A DNA stretch of 64,000 nt. Origin: JAZDFC01 sp043808235. GTDB taxonomy: Bacteria; Bacteroidota; Ignavibacteria; Ignavibacteriales; Melioribacteraceae. Position numbers and translations under genes: made by a program. The notes under the pieces were generated by a model that was not told where the DNA came from, made no database searches, and saw nothing but the letters and a program-made list of their open reading frames with translations. Of this stretch, positions 50,626 through 58,865 are shown piece by piece (within the stretch, counting starts at the first letter, position 1; each line of letters begins with the position of its first letter). The DNA lies in NCBI GenBank assembly GCA_043808235.1, contig JAZDFC010000070.1, positions 62,001 to 126,000 of the forward strand, read 5' to 3'.

Positions 50626-52893
50626 ATGGAAAATTTTAATATTGATCGATTGAGGGAGCCAGAGCATACCACTATCAAGGATTATGTTAATTTAATACGA
50701 CAGAATTTTTTACCTATTTTGATTATTACATCCGCCGCGCTGGCTGTATCCATTCTTTACGCGGTTAATGCAATTGATATTTATAAATCTACAACAGTTC
50801 TTAAAATATCCAAGCCTACAGGAAGTGTTCTTGAAGGCTCACTGATGCCTGAGTTTAGTGATTTCGGAAGTGATAGGTTTATTGCAAATGAAATTGAAAT
50901 TCTCAAGAGTTATACAACAAGAGAAAAAGTCGCGAAAACACTTATTGATTCCTTCAACACAATACTTCAAAAAAATAAGTTTTATATCGTTTTAAATAGA
51001 GATTTTATTAAGGATAAAAACACGCGCGAAACTATTCCCATTTCAACGCTCACAAAATTACTTGCAAGCCACGTTGCAATTGATCAGAAACGAGGATTAG
51101 ACATTGTTGAAATCACTGCTGAATCGCCTTCGGCATATGAATCGCAGTTAATTGCAAATATTTATGCTGCTGCTTACAAAGAGCTAAATCTCATGAATAA
51201 TAGACAAATGTTAAATGAAGTTACCCAGTTTTTAAAGAATCAGCGTGTAAATAAGCTCGATGATTTGAATCTGGCTGAAGAAAAATTAAAATTATTCCAG
51301 CAACAGGGAGGCATCGTCGTTCTCAGCGATCAGGCAAAAGCACTAATCGATCAACTATCCTCCTTTGAAGCCCAGCGTAATGCAGTTGAAATTGACTTAA
51401 TGATATCTAAAAATACTCTCGCAAAATATAAAGAGGAGTTGGATAAACAAAATCCGAGAATTAAGGAATATATTGAAAATGCCGCTGCTGAGTTAAGACG
51501 AAAAAGCTTACAGGATGAAATAGCTCGATTTGAAACACAACGGGATGTTGCGCTTGCAAACAATAAGGATTCACGTCAACGTCAAGAACTTCTCGACACA
51601 TGGAATAAAAAAATTAACGAGTTGAAAGATAAATTAGACGTTCAATTACGCATTTACCAGGCTAGTATTTTTGCTTCGAGTCCGGAGGAAATTAAACAGC
51701 TTACGCAAAAAGTTTTAGAAGAAGAAGTTAAGTATCAATCTTTGCAGTCATCTTTTAATGAGTTGAATAAAATTGTTGGTGAATACTCTGCCCGTTTTAG
51801 CCGGATGCCGGAGAAAGCAATTGAATCAGCTAAACTTGAACGCGAACAGGCTGCTAACGAAAAATTGTATCTTCTTGTTGAGGAACGATTCCAGGAAGCA
51901 ATGATTAACGAACAATCCACTCCCGGCAACGTTTTGCTTATTGATTACGCCCGAACTCCTGAATTACCAGCCAAACCAAATAGAATAATGATTGTGCTGA
52001 TTGGTTTGGTAATGGGAATGGGAATGGGATTCGGCTTTGCATTCCTTCGTAATTATTTTGATTCAACTATTAAAACTCCTGAAGATATTCAAAAGAAAAA
52101 TATCAGTGTACTCGCATGGATTCCACAGATTGATGGACTATCCTCGGAAAGCAAGGAATTTGAATTTGTTGTTGGAAAACGTCCTGACTCAATTCCTAGC
52201 GAGGCTTTCAGAGCGCTCAGAACTAGAGTTCAATTTTCCAAAGTTGGGAAGGATGCTACAAGAACTATCCTTGTTACATCATCTGCACCTCGCGAGGGTA
52301 AAACAACTGTATCTGTAAATTTGGCAGGCAGCTTTGCACAAGCTAATAAAAGAACAGTAATTGTTGACTGCGACCTTCGTAAACCAAGAGTTCATACAAT
52401 TTTTAAGGATAATCGTTATCCTGGTTTCTCGGATTATTTCTTTGAACAAGCATCTTACGAGCAGATTATCAGAAAATCCGAGCTTGAAAATTTATTTTAT
52501 ATTACGGCTGGTACAATTCCACCGAATCCTTCGGAAATATTAGGTTCACCTCAAATGGTTGAATTTATTGAGGAGTTGAAAAAAGATTTCGATTTAATTG
52601 TACTTGATTCACCGCCAATCATAGCCGTAACGGATTCCGAAATTTTGTCGAGAATGGTTGATGCCACGATACTTGTTGTCTCAGCTAACCTTACCGAGAA
52701 TGACTTAATGCAAAAATCTGTGGAGTTGCTTACTCATGAGCATGGTTCATTTATCGGAGTCTTGTTGAATAACTTTAGTTATAAAGGCGGTTACGGATCT
52801 TACTACAAATATTATTACTATTACTCCAAACCAAGTAATGGTCAAGGTCAAAATAAAAAGTCGTCTAAACTTGTTAAATCATCAAAAACATAA
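50626..52893 (+). CDS. Wzz-type polysaccharide co-polymerase with BY-kinase domain
   Basis: ATG 50626 gives 755 residues. A Wzz domain with TM1 (FLPILIITSAALAVSILYAV) comes first, then a long periplasmic coiled coil, a GNVR-like segment and TM2 (IMIVLIGLVMGMGMGFGFAF). The cytosolic bacterial tyrosine-kinase domain has Walker A SAPREGKTTVSVNLAGSFAQ (K559), Walker A' TVIVDCDLRKPRVH, Walker B DLIVLDSPPIIAVTD and a C-terminal tyrosine cluster (YGSYYKYYYYYSK) that would be autophosphorylated. It controls chain length and export of exopolysaccharide. TTG 50590, overlapping the previous gene, is an alternative start. Confidence 0.93.
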   Translation: MENFNIDRLREPEHTTIKDYVNLIRQNFLPILIITSAALAVSILYAVNAIDIYKSTTVLKISKPTGSVLEGSLMPEFSDFGSDRFIANEIEILKSYTTREKVAKTLIDSFNTILQKNKFYIVLNRDFIKDKNTRETIPISTLTKLLASHVAIDQKRGLDIVEITAESPSAYESQLIANIYAAAYKELNLMNNRQMLNEVTQFLKNQRVNKLDDLNLAEEKLKLFQQQGGIVVLSDQAKALIDQLSSFEAQRNAVEIDLMISKNTLAKYKEELDKQNPRIKEYIENAAAELRRKSLQDEIARFETQRDVALANNKDSRQRQELLDTWNKKINELKDKLDVQLRIYQASIFASSPEEIKQLTQKVLEEEVKYQSLQSSFNELNKIVGEYSARFSRMPEKAIESAKLEREQAANEKLYLLVEERFQEAMINEQSTPGNVLLIDYARTPELPAKPNRIMIVLIGLVMGMGMGFGFAFLRNYFDSTIKTPEDIQKKNISVLAWIPQIDGLSSESKEFEFVVGKRPDSIPSEAFRALRTRVQFSKVGKDATRTILVTSSAPREGKTTVSVNLAGSFAQANKRTVIVDCDLRKPRVHTIFKDNRYPGFSDYFFEQASYEQIIRKSELENLFYITAGTIPPNPSEILGSPQMVEFIEELKKDFDLIVLDSPPIIAVTDSEILSRMVDATILVVSANLTENDLMQKSVELLTHEHGSFIGVLLNNFSYKGGYGSYYKYYYYYSKPSNGQGQNKKSSKLVKSSKT

Positions 52894-52905
52894 ATTATTA
52901 ATCTG

Positions 52906-54519
52906 TTGAAAAGAATTCTTATTCGTTTTTCATTTGCCATTTCTTTTGTAATCGTTTTTTCGGGAATCCTTCACTCGCAAAGGATTCCCGACTATTCTGA
53001 CCGAAATTCCATTTTCAATCTCGATTCGCTCAATAATTCTAATTTAAGAAGCGATTTTTTAACTGCGACTGAAGGATTTCTTGATCCCTCCGAATATTTT
53101 GTTGGTCCCGGCGATAAACTGATAATCAATATTCGGGGCGTATTGGAAAGTGAATATCCCCTTATCATCGATCACGAAGGTAAAATATTATTGCCGAAAA
53201 TAGGGATGGTGGATTTAAAGAATCTTAATCTCGCTGCCGCAAAAGAAAAAATTATCAAGACTGTACTAAAATATTTTAAAGATGTCGAAGTAAATATTTC
53301 ACTGATCGATTTTCGAAAAATAAAAGTGAATCTAATTGGAAATGTTTCTCATCCGTCTTCATTCATATTAGCAGCAAATACACGTCTTATGGATTTACTT
53401 GTGCACTCAAATGCGGTGCTTCCCACGACTGATTTAAGAAATATCAAAATCATCGATAATTCTTCAAATGTAAAATTTTATGATCTGCTTGCGTATTTGC
53501 GATTGGCTGAAAAAATAAATAATCCATATTTACGCGAAGGGGATATTGTACAGGTAATGGTTGTCGATCACAGAGTTTCAGTTTATGGAAGTGTTATGTA
53601 TCCCGGGAATTATGAATTTACCGAGAGCGATACAGCAGACAGACTTATCCAAATCGCTGGAGGTCTTACCAAAAAAGCTGAAACCGATACACTAGAATTT
53701 ATATCATTTGATGCTAATGGAGAAAATCTAATAACCCGTTACTATTCATTTGATGAGATCAATTCACATGCGGTTAAATTGCATAGTGGAGATAAAATTG
53801 TTGTACGTGAGAAACCAAATTACTTGATCGATAGATTGGTCAATGTAAGTGGTTATGTTAAACATCCCGGTTATTACAAAATAATTCGTTATGAGACCAC
53901 TTTAAAAGAATTACTCTTAAACGAAGCTGGAGGCTTTTTAGAGAATGCTTCGCTTAAAGATGCCTATGTAATCCGAACAGTTGGAGATGAGAACATCGAT
54001 CCGGAATTTGAAAGATTAAAAACCATTCCCCGCGCGGATATGACTGATGATGAATATGATTATTTCAAAACTAAATCTCGCGAAAGAAAAGGGAAAATGG
54101 TTGTCGATTTTGAAAAATTATTTTTACACAATGATGCTAATGAGGATTTGGTACTAAAAAGAGGGGATGAAATTATTATACCTGAAGCGGTTGACTATAT
54201 TTCGGTGCTCGGACAAATCGTGAATCCCGGAAATATTATTTATAAATCCGAACTTGGAATTGAACAATATATTGAACTTGCCGGCGGATTCGGCTGGCGT
54301 GCTGTTAAAGGTGATGTACGATTGATAAAACACAATAGCGGCGAATGGATTGAGGAAGACGACGTTGAAGAAATTGAACCGGGAGATATAATTTGGGTTC
54401 CGGAAGAAACTCCGCCTCCAAAATTCTGGGAGACATTCACAAACATTCTTATTATTGTTGGACAATTAGCTACCGTAATTACAGCAGTTGTTGCCATCAT
54501 GGTTGCTTCGAGGAATTGA
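52906..54519 (+). CDS. Polysaccharide export protein (Wza-like, multiple SLBB domains)
   Basis: TTG 52906 starts a 537-residue exported protein (signal KRILIRFSFAISFVIVFSGI...HSQ). The poly-export domain has YFVGPGDKLIINIRGVLESE. At least three SLBB domains follow: VSVYGSVMYPGNYEFTESDT, LVNVSGYVKHPGYYKIIRYE and ISVLGQIVNPGNIIYKSELG. The C-terminus has a transmembrane helix (NILIIVGQLATVITAVVAIM). No lipobox is seen, unlike enterobacterial Wza. It would form the outer part of the export channel with the BY-kinase just upstream. Confidence 0.9.
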   Translation: MKRILIRFSFAISFVIVFSGILHSQRIPDYSDRNSIFNLDSLNNSNLRSDFLTATEGFLDPSEYFVGPGDKLIINIRGVLESEYPLIIDHEGKILLPKIGMVDLKNLNLAAAKEKIIKTVLKYFKDVEVNISLIDFRKIKVNLIGNVSHPSSFILAANTRLMDLLVHSNAVLPTTDLRNIKIIDNSSNVKFYDLLAYLRLAEKINNPYLREGDIVQVMVVDHRVSVYGSVMYPGNYEFTESDTADRLIQIAGGLTKKAETDTLEFISFDANGENLITRYYSFDEINSHAVKLHSGDKIVVREKPNYLIDRLVNVSGYVKHPGYYKIIRYETTLKELLLNEAGGFLENASLKDAYVIRTVGDENIDPEFERLKTIPRADMTDDEYDYFKTKSRERKGKMVVDFEKLFLHNDANEDLVLKRGDEIIIPEAVDYISVLGQIVNPGNIIYKSELGIEQYIELAGGFGWRAVKGDVRLIKHNSGEWIEEDDVEEIEPGDIIWVPEETPPPKFWETFTNILIIVGQLATVITAVVAIMVASRN

Positions 54520-54520
54520 T

Positions 54521-55666
54521 TTGAGCTATCACGAAATTTTAAATACGATAATTTTCAACAGGAAACCAATCCTTTTGTTCACAATAAGTGTTACAATATT
54601 TTTGTTTCTTTTATTACTATTTGTCGTTCCTCTTAAATTTATCTCGTCGGTAAAAATACTACCGCCCGAAGAGCAGAGTTATGGAGGTTTACAAGGATTA
54701 CTCGGTTCATCCGATTTTTCCGATATGGTTGGATTAGGTTCTGCAAAAAGCAATTCCCAACTTTATGCGGAAATTTTAAAAAGCCGGTCAGCTTCCGAAT
54801 ATGTTGTTAAAAAATGTAATCTGCTCCAATATTTCGATACGAAAAATTCCCAGCTTGCATCGGAAAAATTGATGGGGCAAATTGATGTCGAGGTTACAAA
54901 AGAAGGGATCATAATATTAAAGATGGAAACAGCTACACCTTTGTTCAGCCGTTATTCCGAAAAAGCGGATGAGATGAAATTACTTTCTTCAACAATCACG
55001 AATACTTTTGTAGAGGCTTTGGATAATATCAATTTGGAAAAGCTGAATCTGAAAGCAAAGAAATCGCGGATATTTGTAGAACAACAATTGTCCGAGACAA
55101 AATATATTTTAGATTCAGTTGAGATAGCTTTGAAAAATTTCCAGGACGAAAACAAAACGATTGATTTGCCGGAACAACTCTCCGCTGCAATTGAAAATGC
55201 GGCGAAGATAAAAAGTGAAATATTGTTTGCTGAAGTGCAATTGAGCACATTCGGATATAATATGCGGTCGGATAGTCCTGAAATGGATGCGTTAAATAAA
55301 AAATTGAAAGTACTGAAAGATAAATATTCTGAAATTGAAGGCGGCGAAAATTTAGAGAAAGATTATCTGCCGACATTTAAAGAAATTCCTGCTATTAGTT
55401 TAGAAATGGCGAGATTGCTACGTGATGTTAAAATTCAGAATGAGTTGTATCTTTTACTTCAGAAGCAATATTACAAAGAAAAAATTCAAGAAAATAAAGA
55501 TATACCTACTGTACAGGTTCTCGATGCCGCATTACCACCCCTCAATCCATCGAGTCCACGATTAGTGTTTCATACGTTGCTTGGCGGCATTTCTGCTTTT
55601 ATTCTCATTTCTCTAATCTTTATATTTCTTGAGAACAAAAGAAAATCCATTCTTAAAAGAGATTAA
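54521..55666 (+). CDS. Wzz-family chain-length determinant protein
   Basis: TTG 54521, with GAGGA about 7 nt upstream, gives 381 residues. It has a Wzz domain with TM1 (KPILLFTISVTIFLFLLLLF), VKILPPEEQSYGGLQGLLGS, a coiled-coil region (LSETKYILDSVEIALKNFQD) and C-terminal PLNPSSPRLVFHTLLGGISA with TM2. Unlike the 50626 protein it has no kinase domain. A start at TTG 54488 overlapping the previous gene is possible but less convincing. Two Wzz-type proteins in one locus suggest two chain-length regulators or a split function. Confidence 0.88.
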   Translation: MSYHEILNTIIFNRKPILLFTISVTIFLFLLLLFVVPLKFISSVKILPPEEQSYGGLQGLLGSSDFSDMVGLGSAKSNSQLYAEILKSRSASEYVVKKCNLLQYFDTKNSQLASEKLMGQIDVEVTKEGIIILKMETATPLFSRYSEKADEMKLLSSTITNTFVEALDNINLEKLNLKAKKSRIFVEQQLSETKYILDSVEIALKNFQDENKTIDLPEQLSAAIENAAKIKSEILFAEVQLSTFGYNMRSDSPEMDALNKKLKVLKDKYSEIEGGENLEKDYLPTFKEIPAISLEMARLLRDVKIQNELYLLLQKQYYKEKIQENKDIPTVQVLDAALPPLNPSSPRLVFHTLLGGISAFILISLIFIFLENKRKSILKRD

Positions 55667-55671
55667 TATAA

Positions 55672-56610
55672 ATGAGTAAAGTAGCCGTTGTTACCGGTGG
55701 TGCGGGATTTCTCGGTTCGCACTTATGCGATAAATTGGTGAATGAAGGATTAAAAGTAATCTGCATTGATAATTTGTTGACCGGTAATATCGAAAATATT
55801 TCCCATCTTTTCGGCAATGAATTATTTTCATTTGTTAAACATGATGTTACAAATTTTATTCACGTACCCGGCCATGTTGATTATATTCTCCATTTTGCTT
55901 CACCCGCAAGCCCTATTGATTATTTAAAACTGCCGATTCAAACACTCAAAGTTGGTTCGTTGGGAACGCATAAAGCTTTAGGTCTAGCAAAAGAAAAAGA
56001 CGCTGTATTTTTATTAGCTTCAACTTCAGAAGTATATGGCGATCCTGAAATTCATCCGCAAAAAGAGACTTACTGGGGAAACGTAAATCCAATCGGTCCG
56101 CGCGGCGTTTATGATGAGGCAAAAAGATTTGCTGAAGCTCTCGTTATGGCTTACAATAGATACCACGGGGTGAAAACAAGGATTGTGCGAATCTTTAATA
56201 CTTACGGCCCAAGGATGAGATTGCATGATGGTAGGGCTTTGCCGGCTTTCGTTTCACAGGCGCTGCACAGTGAAGATATTACGGTATTCGGCGATGGCTC
56301 CCAAACAAGAAGTTTTTGTTATGTAAATGATCTTGTAGATGGAATTTACAAATTACTTCTTTCCGATTATTCGGAACCTGTTAATATTGGCAACCCGGAA
56401 GAAATTTCCATTTTACAGTTTGCAGAAGAAATAATTAAAATTACCGAAAGCTCCAGTAAAATCATTAATTGTGAATTACCTGTTGATGATCCGAAAGTGA
56501 GACAACCTGATATTTCGCTCGCAAAGGAAATTTTGCATTGGGAACCGAAAATCAATAGGGAAGAGGGTCTCAGAATCACTATCGAATATTTTAAAAACAA
56601 ACATCAATAA
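55672..56610 (+). CDS. UDP-glucuronate decarboxylase-like SDR
   Basis: The 312-residue extended SDR has VVTGGAGFLGSHLCDKL (NAD-binding), YILHFASPASPIDYLKLPIQ then TLKVGSLGT, ASTSEVYGDPEIHPQ, and the catalytic Y147-x3-K151 (GVYDEAKRFAEAL). RIFNTYGPRMRLHDGRALPA is diagnostic for the UDP-xylose synthase branch, which converts UDP-GlcA to UDP-xylose. It starts 5 bp after the Wzz gene, so it probably supplies a sugar nucleotide for the exopolysaccharide. Confidence 0.92.
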   Translation: MSKVAVVTGGAGFLGSHLCDKLVNEGLKVICIDNLLTGNIENISHLFGNELFSFVKHDVTNFIHVPGHVDYILHFASPASPIDYLKLPIQTLKVGSLGTHKALGLAKEKDAVFLLASTSEVYGDPEIHPQKETYWGNVNPIGPRGVYDEAKRFAEALVMAYNRYHGVKTRIVRIFNTYGPRMRLHDGRALPAFVSQALHSEDITVFGDGSQTRSFCYVNDLVDGIYKLLLSDYSEPVNIGNPEEISILQFAEEIIKITESSSKIINCELPVDDPKVRQPDISLAKEILHWEPKINREEGLRITIEYFKNKHQ

Positions 56611-56613
56611 AAA

Positions 56614-56633
56614 ACCCCGGCATCAACCGGGGT
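56614..56633. terminator. Bidirectional terminator in the convergent gap
   Basis: ACCCCGG (56614-56620) and CCGGGGT (56627-56633) with loop CATCAA. A-rich sequence lies to the left and CTTTCTA to the right, so it can terminate both the plus-strand sugar-nucleotide gene and the minus-strand groEL. Confidence 0.85.
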
Positions 56634-56667
56634 CTTTCTAATTTTACAACTTTCTTACTTTTAACTA

Positions 56668-58302
56668 TTAATACATTCCATCCATTCCGCCACCGCCAGG
56701 AGGCATCATTGGAGCTTTTTCTTCTTCTTTCTTTTCATAAACAACTGCTTCTGTTGTAATCAACAACGAAGCTACTGAAGCGGCATTTAGTAATGCTGTT
56801 CTGGTTACCTTTGTTGGATCGATAACGCCGGCTTTGATCAAGTTTTCATATTTCTCAGTAGCAGCGTTAAAGCCGTAATCGTCTTTTCCTTCTTGAACTT
56901 TGTTAAGAACAACAGCGCCTTCAAGACCGCAGTTGTTAACGATTTGTTTCAATGGCTCTTCAAGAGATTTACGAATTATTTTTATTCCGGTTGTTTGATC
57001 AGGATTATCGCCTGTCATTCCTTCGAGAGTTTCAATTGCGCGAACGAGAGCAACGCCGCCGCCTGTAACAATACCTTCTTCAACTGCTGCGCGTGTTGCA
57101 TGCAATGCATCTTCGACGCGGGCTTTCTTTTCTTTCATTTCAATTTCGGTAGCTGCGCCGACTTTTAGAACTGCTACGCCGCCGGATAATTTTGCTAATC
57201 TTTCCTGTAATTTTTCTTTATCGTAATCGGATGTTGTGTTTTCCATCTGAACTTTGATTTCGTTGATTCTTTTTTTGATATCTTCAGATTTTCCATAACC
57301 TTCAACGATTGTTGTATTATCTTTATCAATAACAATTTTCTTTGCCTGACCGAGATAATTCAATGTTGCGTTTTCTAATTTGTAACCTCTTTCTTCCGAG
57401 ATAACGGTTCCGTTTGTGAGAACTGCAATATCTTCGAGCATTGCTTTTCTTCTATCACCGAAGCCTGGAGCTTTAACTGAAGCAACTTTTAACGTGCCAC
57501 GTAATTTATTTACTACTAATGTTGCTAAAGCTTCGCCTTCCAAATCTTCAGCTATGATTAACATACTTTTACCTGATTGAGCGATCTTTTCGAGAATCGG
57601 TAACATGTCTTTCATTGCGGAGATTTTTTTGTCATGAATCAAGATATAAGGATCTTCGAGAACTGCTTCCATCGATTCGGAATTGGTTACAAAGTATGGT
57701 GATAAGTAACCACGGTCGAATTGCATACCTTCAACCACATCAAGACTGTTTTCCGTGCCTTTTGCTTCTTCAACCTGGATAACACCGTCTTTACCAACTT
57801 TTTCCATTGCTTCTGCAATCCATTCACCGATAGCTTTGTCGTTGTTAGCAGAGATTGAACCGACTTGTGCAATTTCTTCTTTACCTTCGACTTCTTTGCT
57901 TACTGATTTTAAATACTCAATAACTTTTGTTACTGCGAGATCGATACCGCGTTTCAAATCCATAGGATTAGCGCCCGCTACAACATTTTTCAAACCTTCT
58001 CTGTAAATTGCTTGAGCAAGAACTGTTGCAGTTGTTGTTCCGTCACCGGCTACGTCGCTGGTTTTGGATGCAACTTCTTTTACCATCTGTGCGCCCATAT
58101 TCTCAATTGGATTTTCCAATTCGATTTCTTTTGCTACGGTAACGCCGTCTTTTGTTACTGTCGGCGCGCCGAATTTCTTGTCGAGAATTACATTTCTGCC
58201 TTTCGGACCGAGTGTAACTTTTACTGCGTTGGCTAATTTATCCACGCCGACTTTAAGTTGGTTCCTCGCGTCCGTACTGAATTCAATTATTTTTGCTGCC
58301 AT
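56668..58302 (-). CDS. groL: Chaperonin GroEL (60 kDa)
   Basis: The 544-residue type I chaperonin has VTLGPKGRNVILDKKFGAPT (ATP site), AGDGTTTATVLAQAI, the apical region KISAMKDMLPILEKIAQSGK, and ARVEDALHATRAAVEEGIVT with GGGVALVRA. It ends in a short GGGGMDGMY tail in place of the longer GGM repeats. With GroES it folds proteins in an ATP-driven cage. It follows groS by about 40 bp and shares its CIRCE-controlled promoter. Confidence 0.98.
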   Translation of the reverse strand: MAAKIIEFSTDARNQLKVGVDKLANAVKVTLGPKGRNVILDKKFGAPTVTKDGVTVAKEIELENPIENMGAQMVKEVASKTSDVAGDGTTTATVLAQAIYREGLKNVVAGANPMDLKRGIDLAVTKVIEYLKSVSKEVEGKEEIAQVGSISANNDKAIGEWIAEAMEKVGKDGVIQVEEAKGTENSLDVVEGMQFDRGYLSPYFVTNSESMEAVLEDPYILIHDKKISAMKDMLPILEKIAQSGKSMLIIAEDLEGEALATLVVNKLRGTLKVASVKAPGFGDRRKAMLEDIAVLTNGTVISEERGYKLENATLNYLGQAKKIVIDKDNTTIVEGYGKSEDIKKRINEIKVQMENTTSDYDKEKLQERLAKLSGGVAVLKVGAATEIEMKEKKARVEDALHATRAAVEEGIVTGGGVALVRAIETLEGMTGDNPDQTTGIKIIRKSLEEPLKQIVNNCGLEGAVVLNKVQEGKDDYGFNAATEKYENLIKAGVIDPTKVTRTALLNAASVASLLITTEAVVYEKKEEEKAPMMPPGGGGMDGMY

Positions 58303-58342
58303 TCTTTTATCTCCTTAATTTTTCAAATTTTCTTTTAAAACT

Positions 58343-58639
58343 TTATCCAACGATTCCGAAGATATCGCTTTCTCTCATGATCAAATAATCTTCGCCGTCA
58401 ATGCGAACTTCGGTACCGGAATATTTTCCGTATAATACTTTATCGCCGACTTTAACTTCTGGTTTTACAAATTTACCGTCGTCAGCAGTTTTGCCCGGTC
58501 CAATAGCTACTATTGTACCTTCGATTGGTTTTTCTTTCGCGGTATCAGGTAAAATGATTCCGCCTTTCGATACTTCTTCCGCTTCAGCCGGTTTTACTAT
58601 TACTCTGTCGGCCAAGGGTTTAATTTTAAAGTTTGCCAT
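58343..58639 (-). CDS. groS: Co-chaperonin GroES (10 kDa)
   Basis: The 98-residue protein has FKIKPLADRVIVKPAEAEEV, SKGGIILPDTAKEKPIEGTI (mobile loop) and VGDKVLYGKYSGTEVRIDGE. It caps GroEL. A GGAGTA lies just before its ATG on the minus strand. The sigma70-like promoter and the CIRCE operator lie directly upstream. Confidence 0.98.
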   Translation of the reverse strand: MANFKIKPLADRVIVKPAEAEEVSKGGIILPDTAKEKPIEGTIVAIGPGKTADDGKFVKPEVKVGDKVLYGKYSGTEVRIDGEDYLIMRESDIFGIVG

Positions 58640-58666
58640 ATTTCTACTCCTTTTACTAGTTAGTTA

Positions 58667-58693
58667 TTAGCACTCGTAATTAACGAGTGCTAA
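58667..58693. promoter_or_regulatory. CIRCE operator (HrcA binding site)
   Basis: TTAGCACTC (58667-58675), 9-nt spacer, GAGTGCTAA (58685-58693) is an exact match to the CIRCE consensus. It overlaps the end of the -10 box and the expected start of the groES transcript, so HrcA would block initiation. hrcA is not in the window. Confidence 0.97.
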
Positions 58694-58720
58694 TATACAT
58701 CATTATTGCTTTTTTGTCAA
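58692..58720 (-). promoter_or_regulatory. Sigma70-type promoter of groES-groEL
   Basis: Read on the minus strand, TTGACA (58720-58715) is followed after exactly 17 bp by TATATT (58697-58692). The start site would fall near 58685, within CIRCE. A canonical -35/-10 pair is notable because Bacteroidota promoters usually diverge from it. Confidence 0.85.
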
Positions 58721-58745
58721 GATTTTCAAACTATATTTCAAATTA

Positions 58746-58773
58746 GTAGAGACGCCTTATAAGGCGTCTCTAC
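58746..58773. repeat. 28-bp perfect GTAGAGACG palindrome
   Basis: GTAGAGACGCCTTA (58746-58759) is followed directly by its exact complement. It shares the ends GTAGAGACG...CGTCTCTAC with the copy at 58825-58854 while the centres differ. Confidence 0.8.
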
Positions 58774-58824
58774 GGGCACAATTTATTATTCTGCACAGTT
58801 ATTGATTTGTCGATTTATCGAGGT

Positions 58825-58854
58825 TGTAGAGACGAGGCATGCCTCGTCTCTACA
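58825..58854. repeat. 30-bp perfect GTAGAGACG palindrome
   Basis: TGTAGAGACGAGGCA (58825-58839) is followed by its exact complement (58840-58854). It is the second copy of the GTAGAGACG family, located just after the purB stop. Its centre (AGGCATGCCT) differs from that of the first copy, indicating compensatory change. Confidence 0.8.
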
Positions 58855-58865
58855 GAGGCTGGAAT

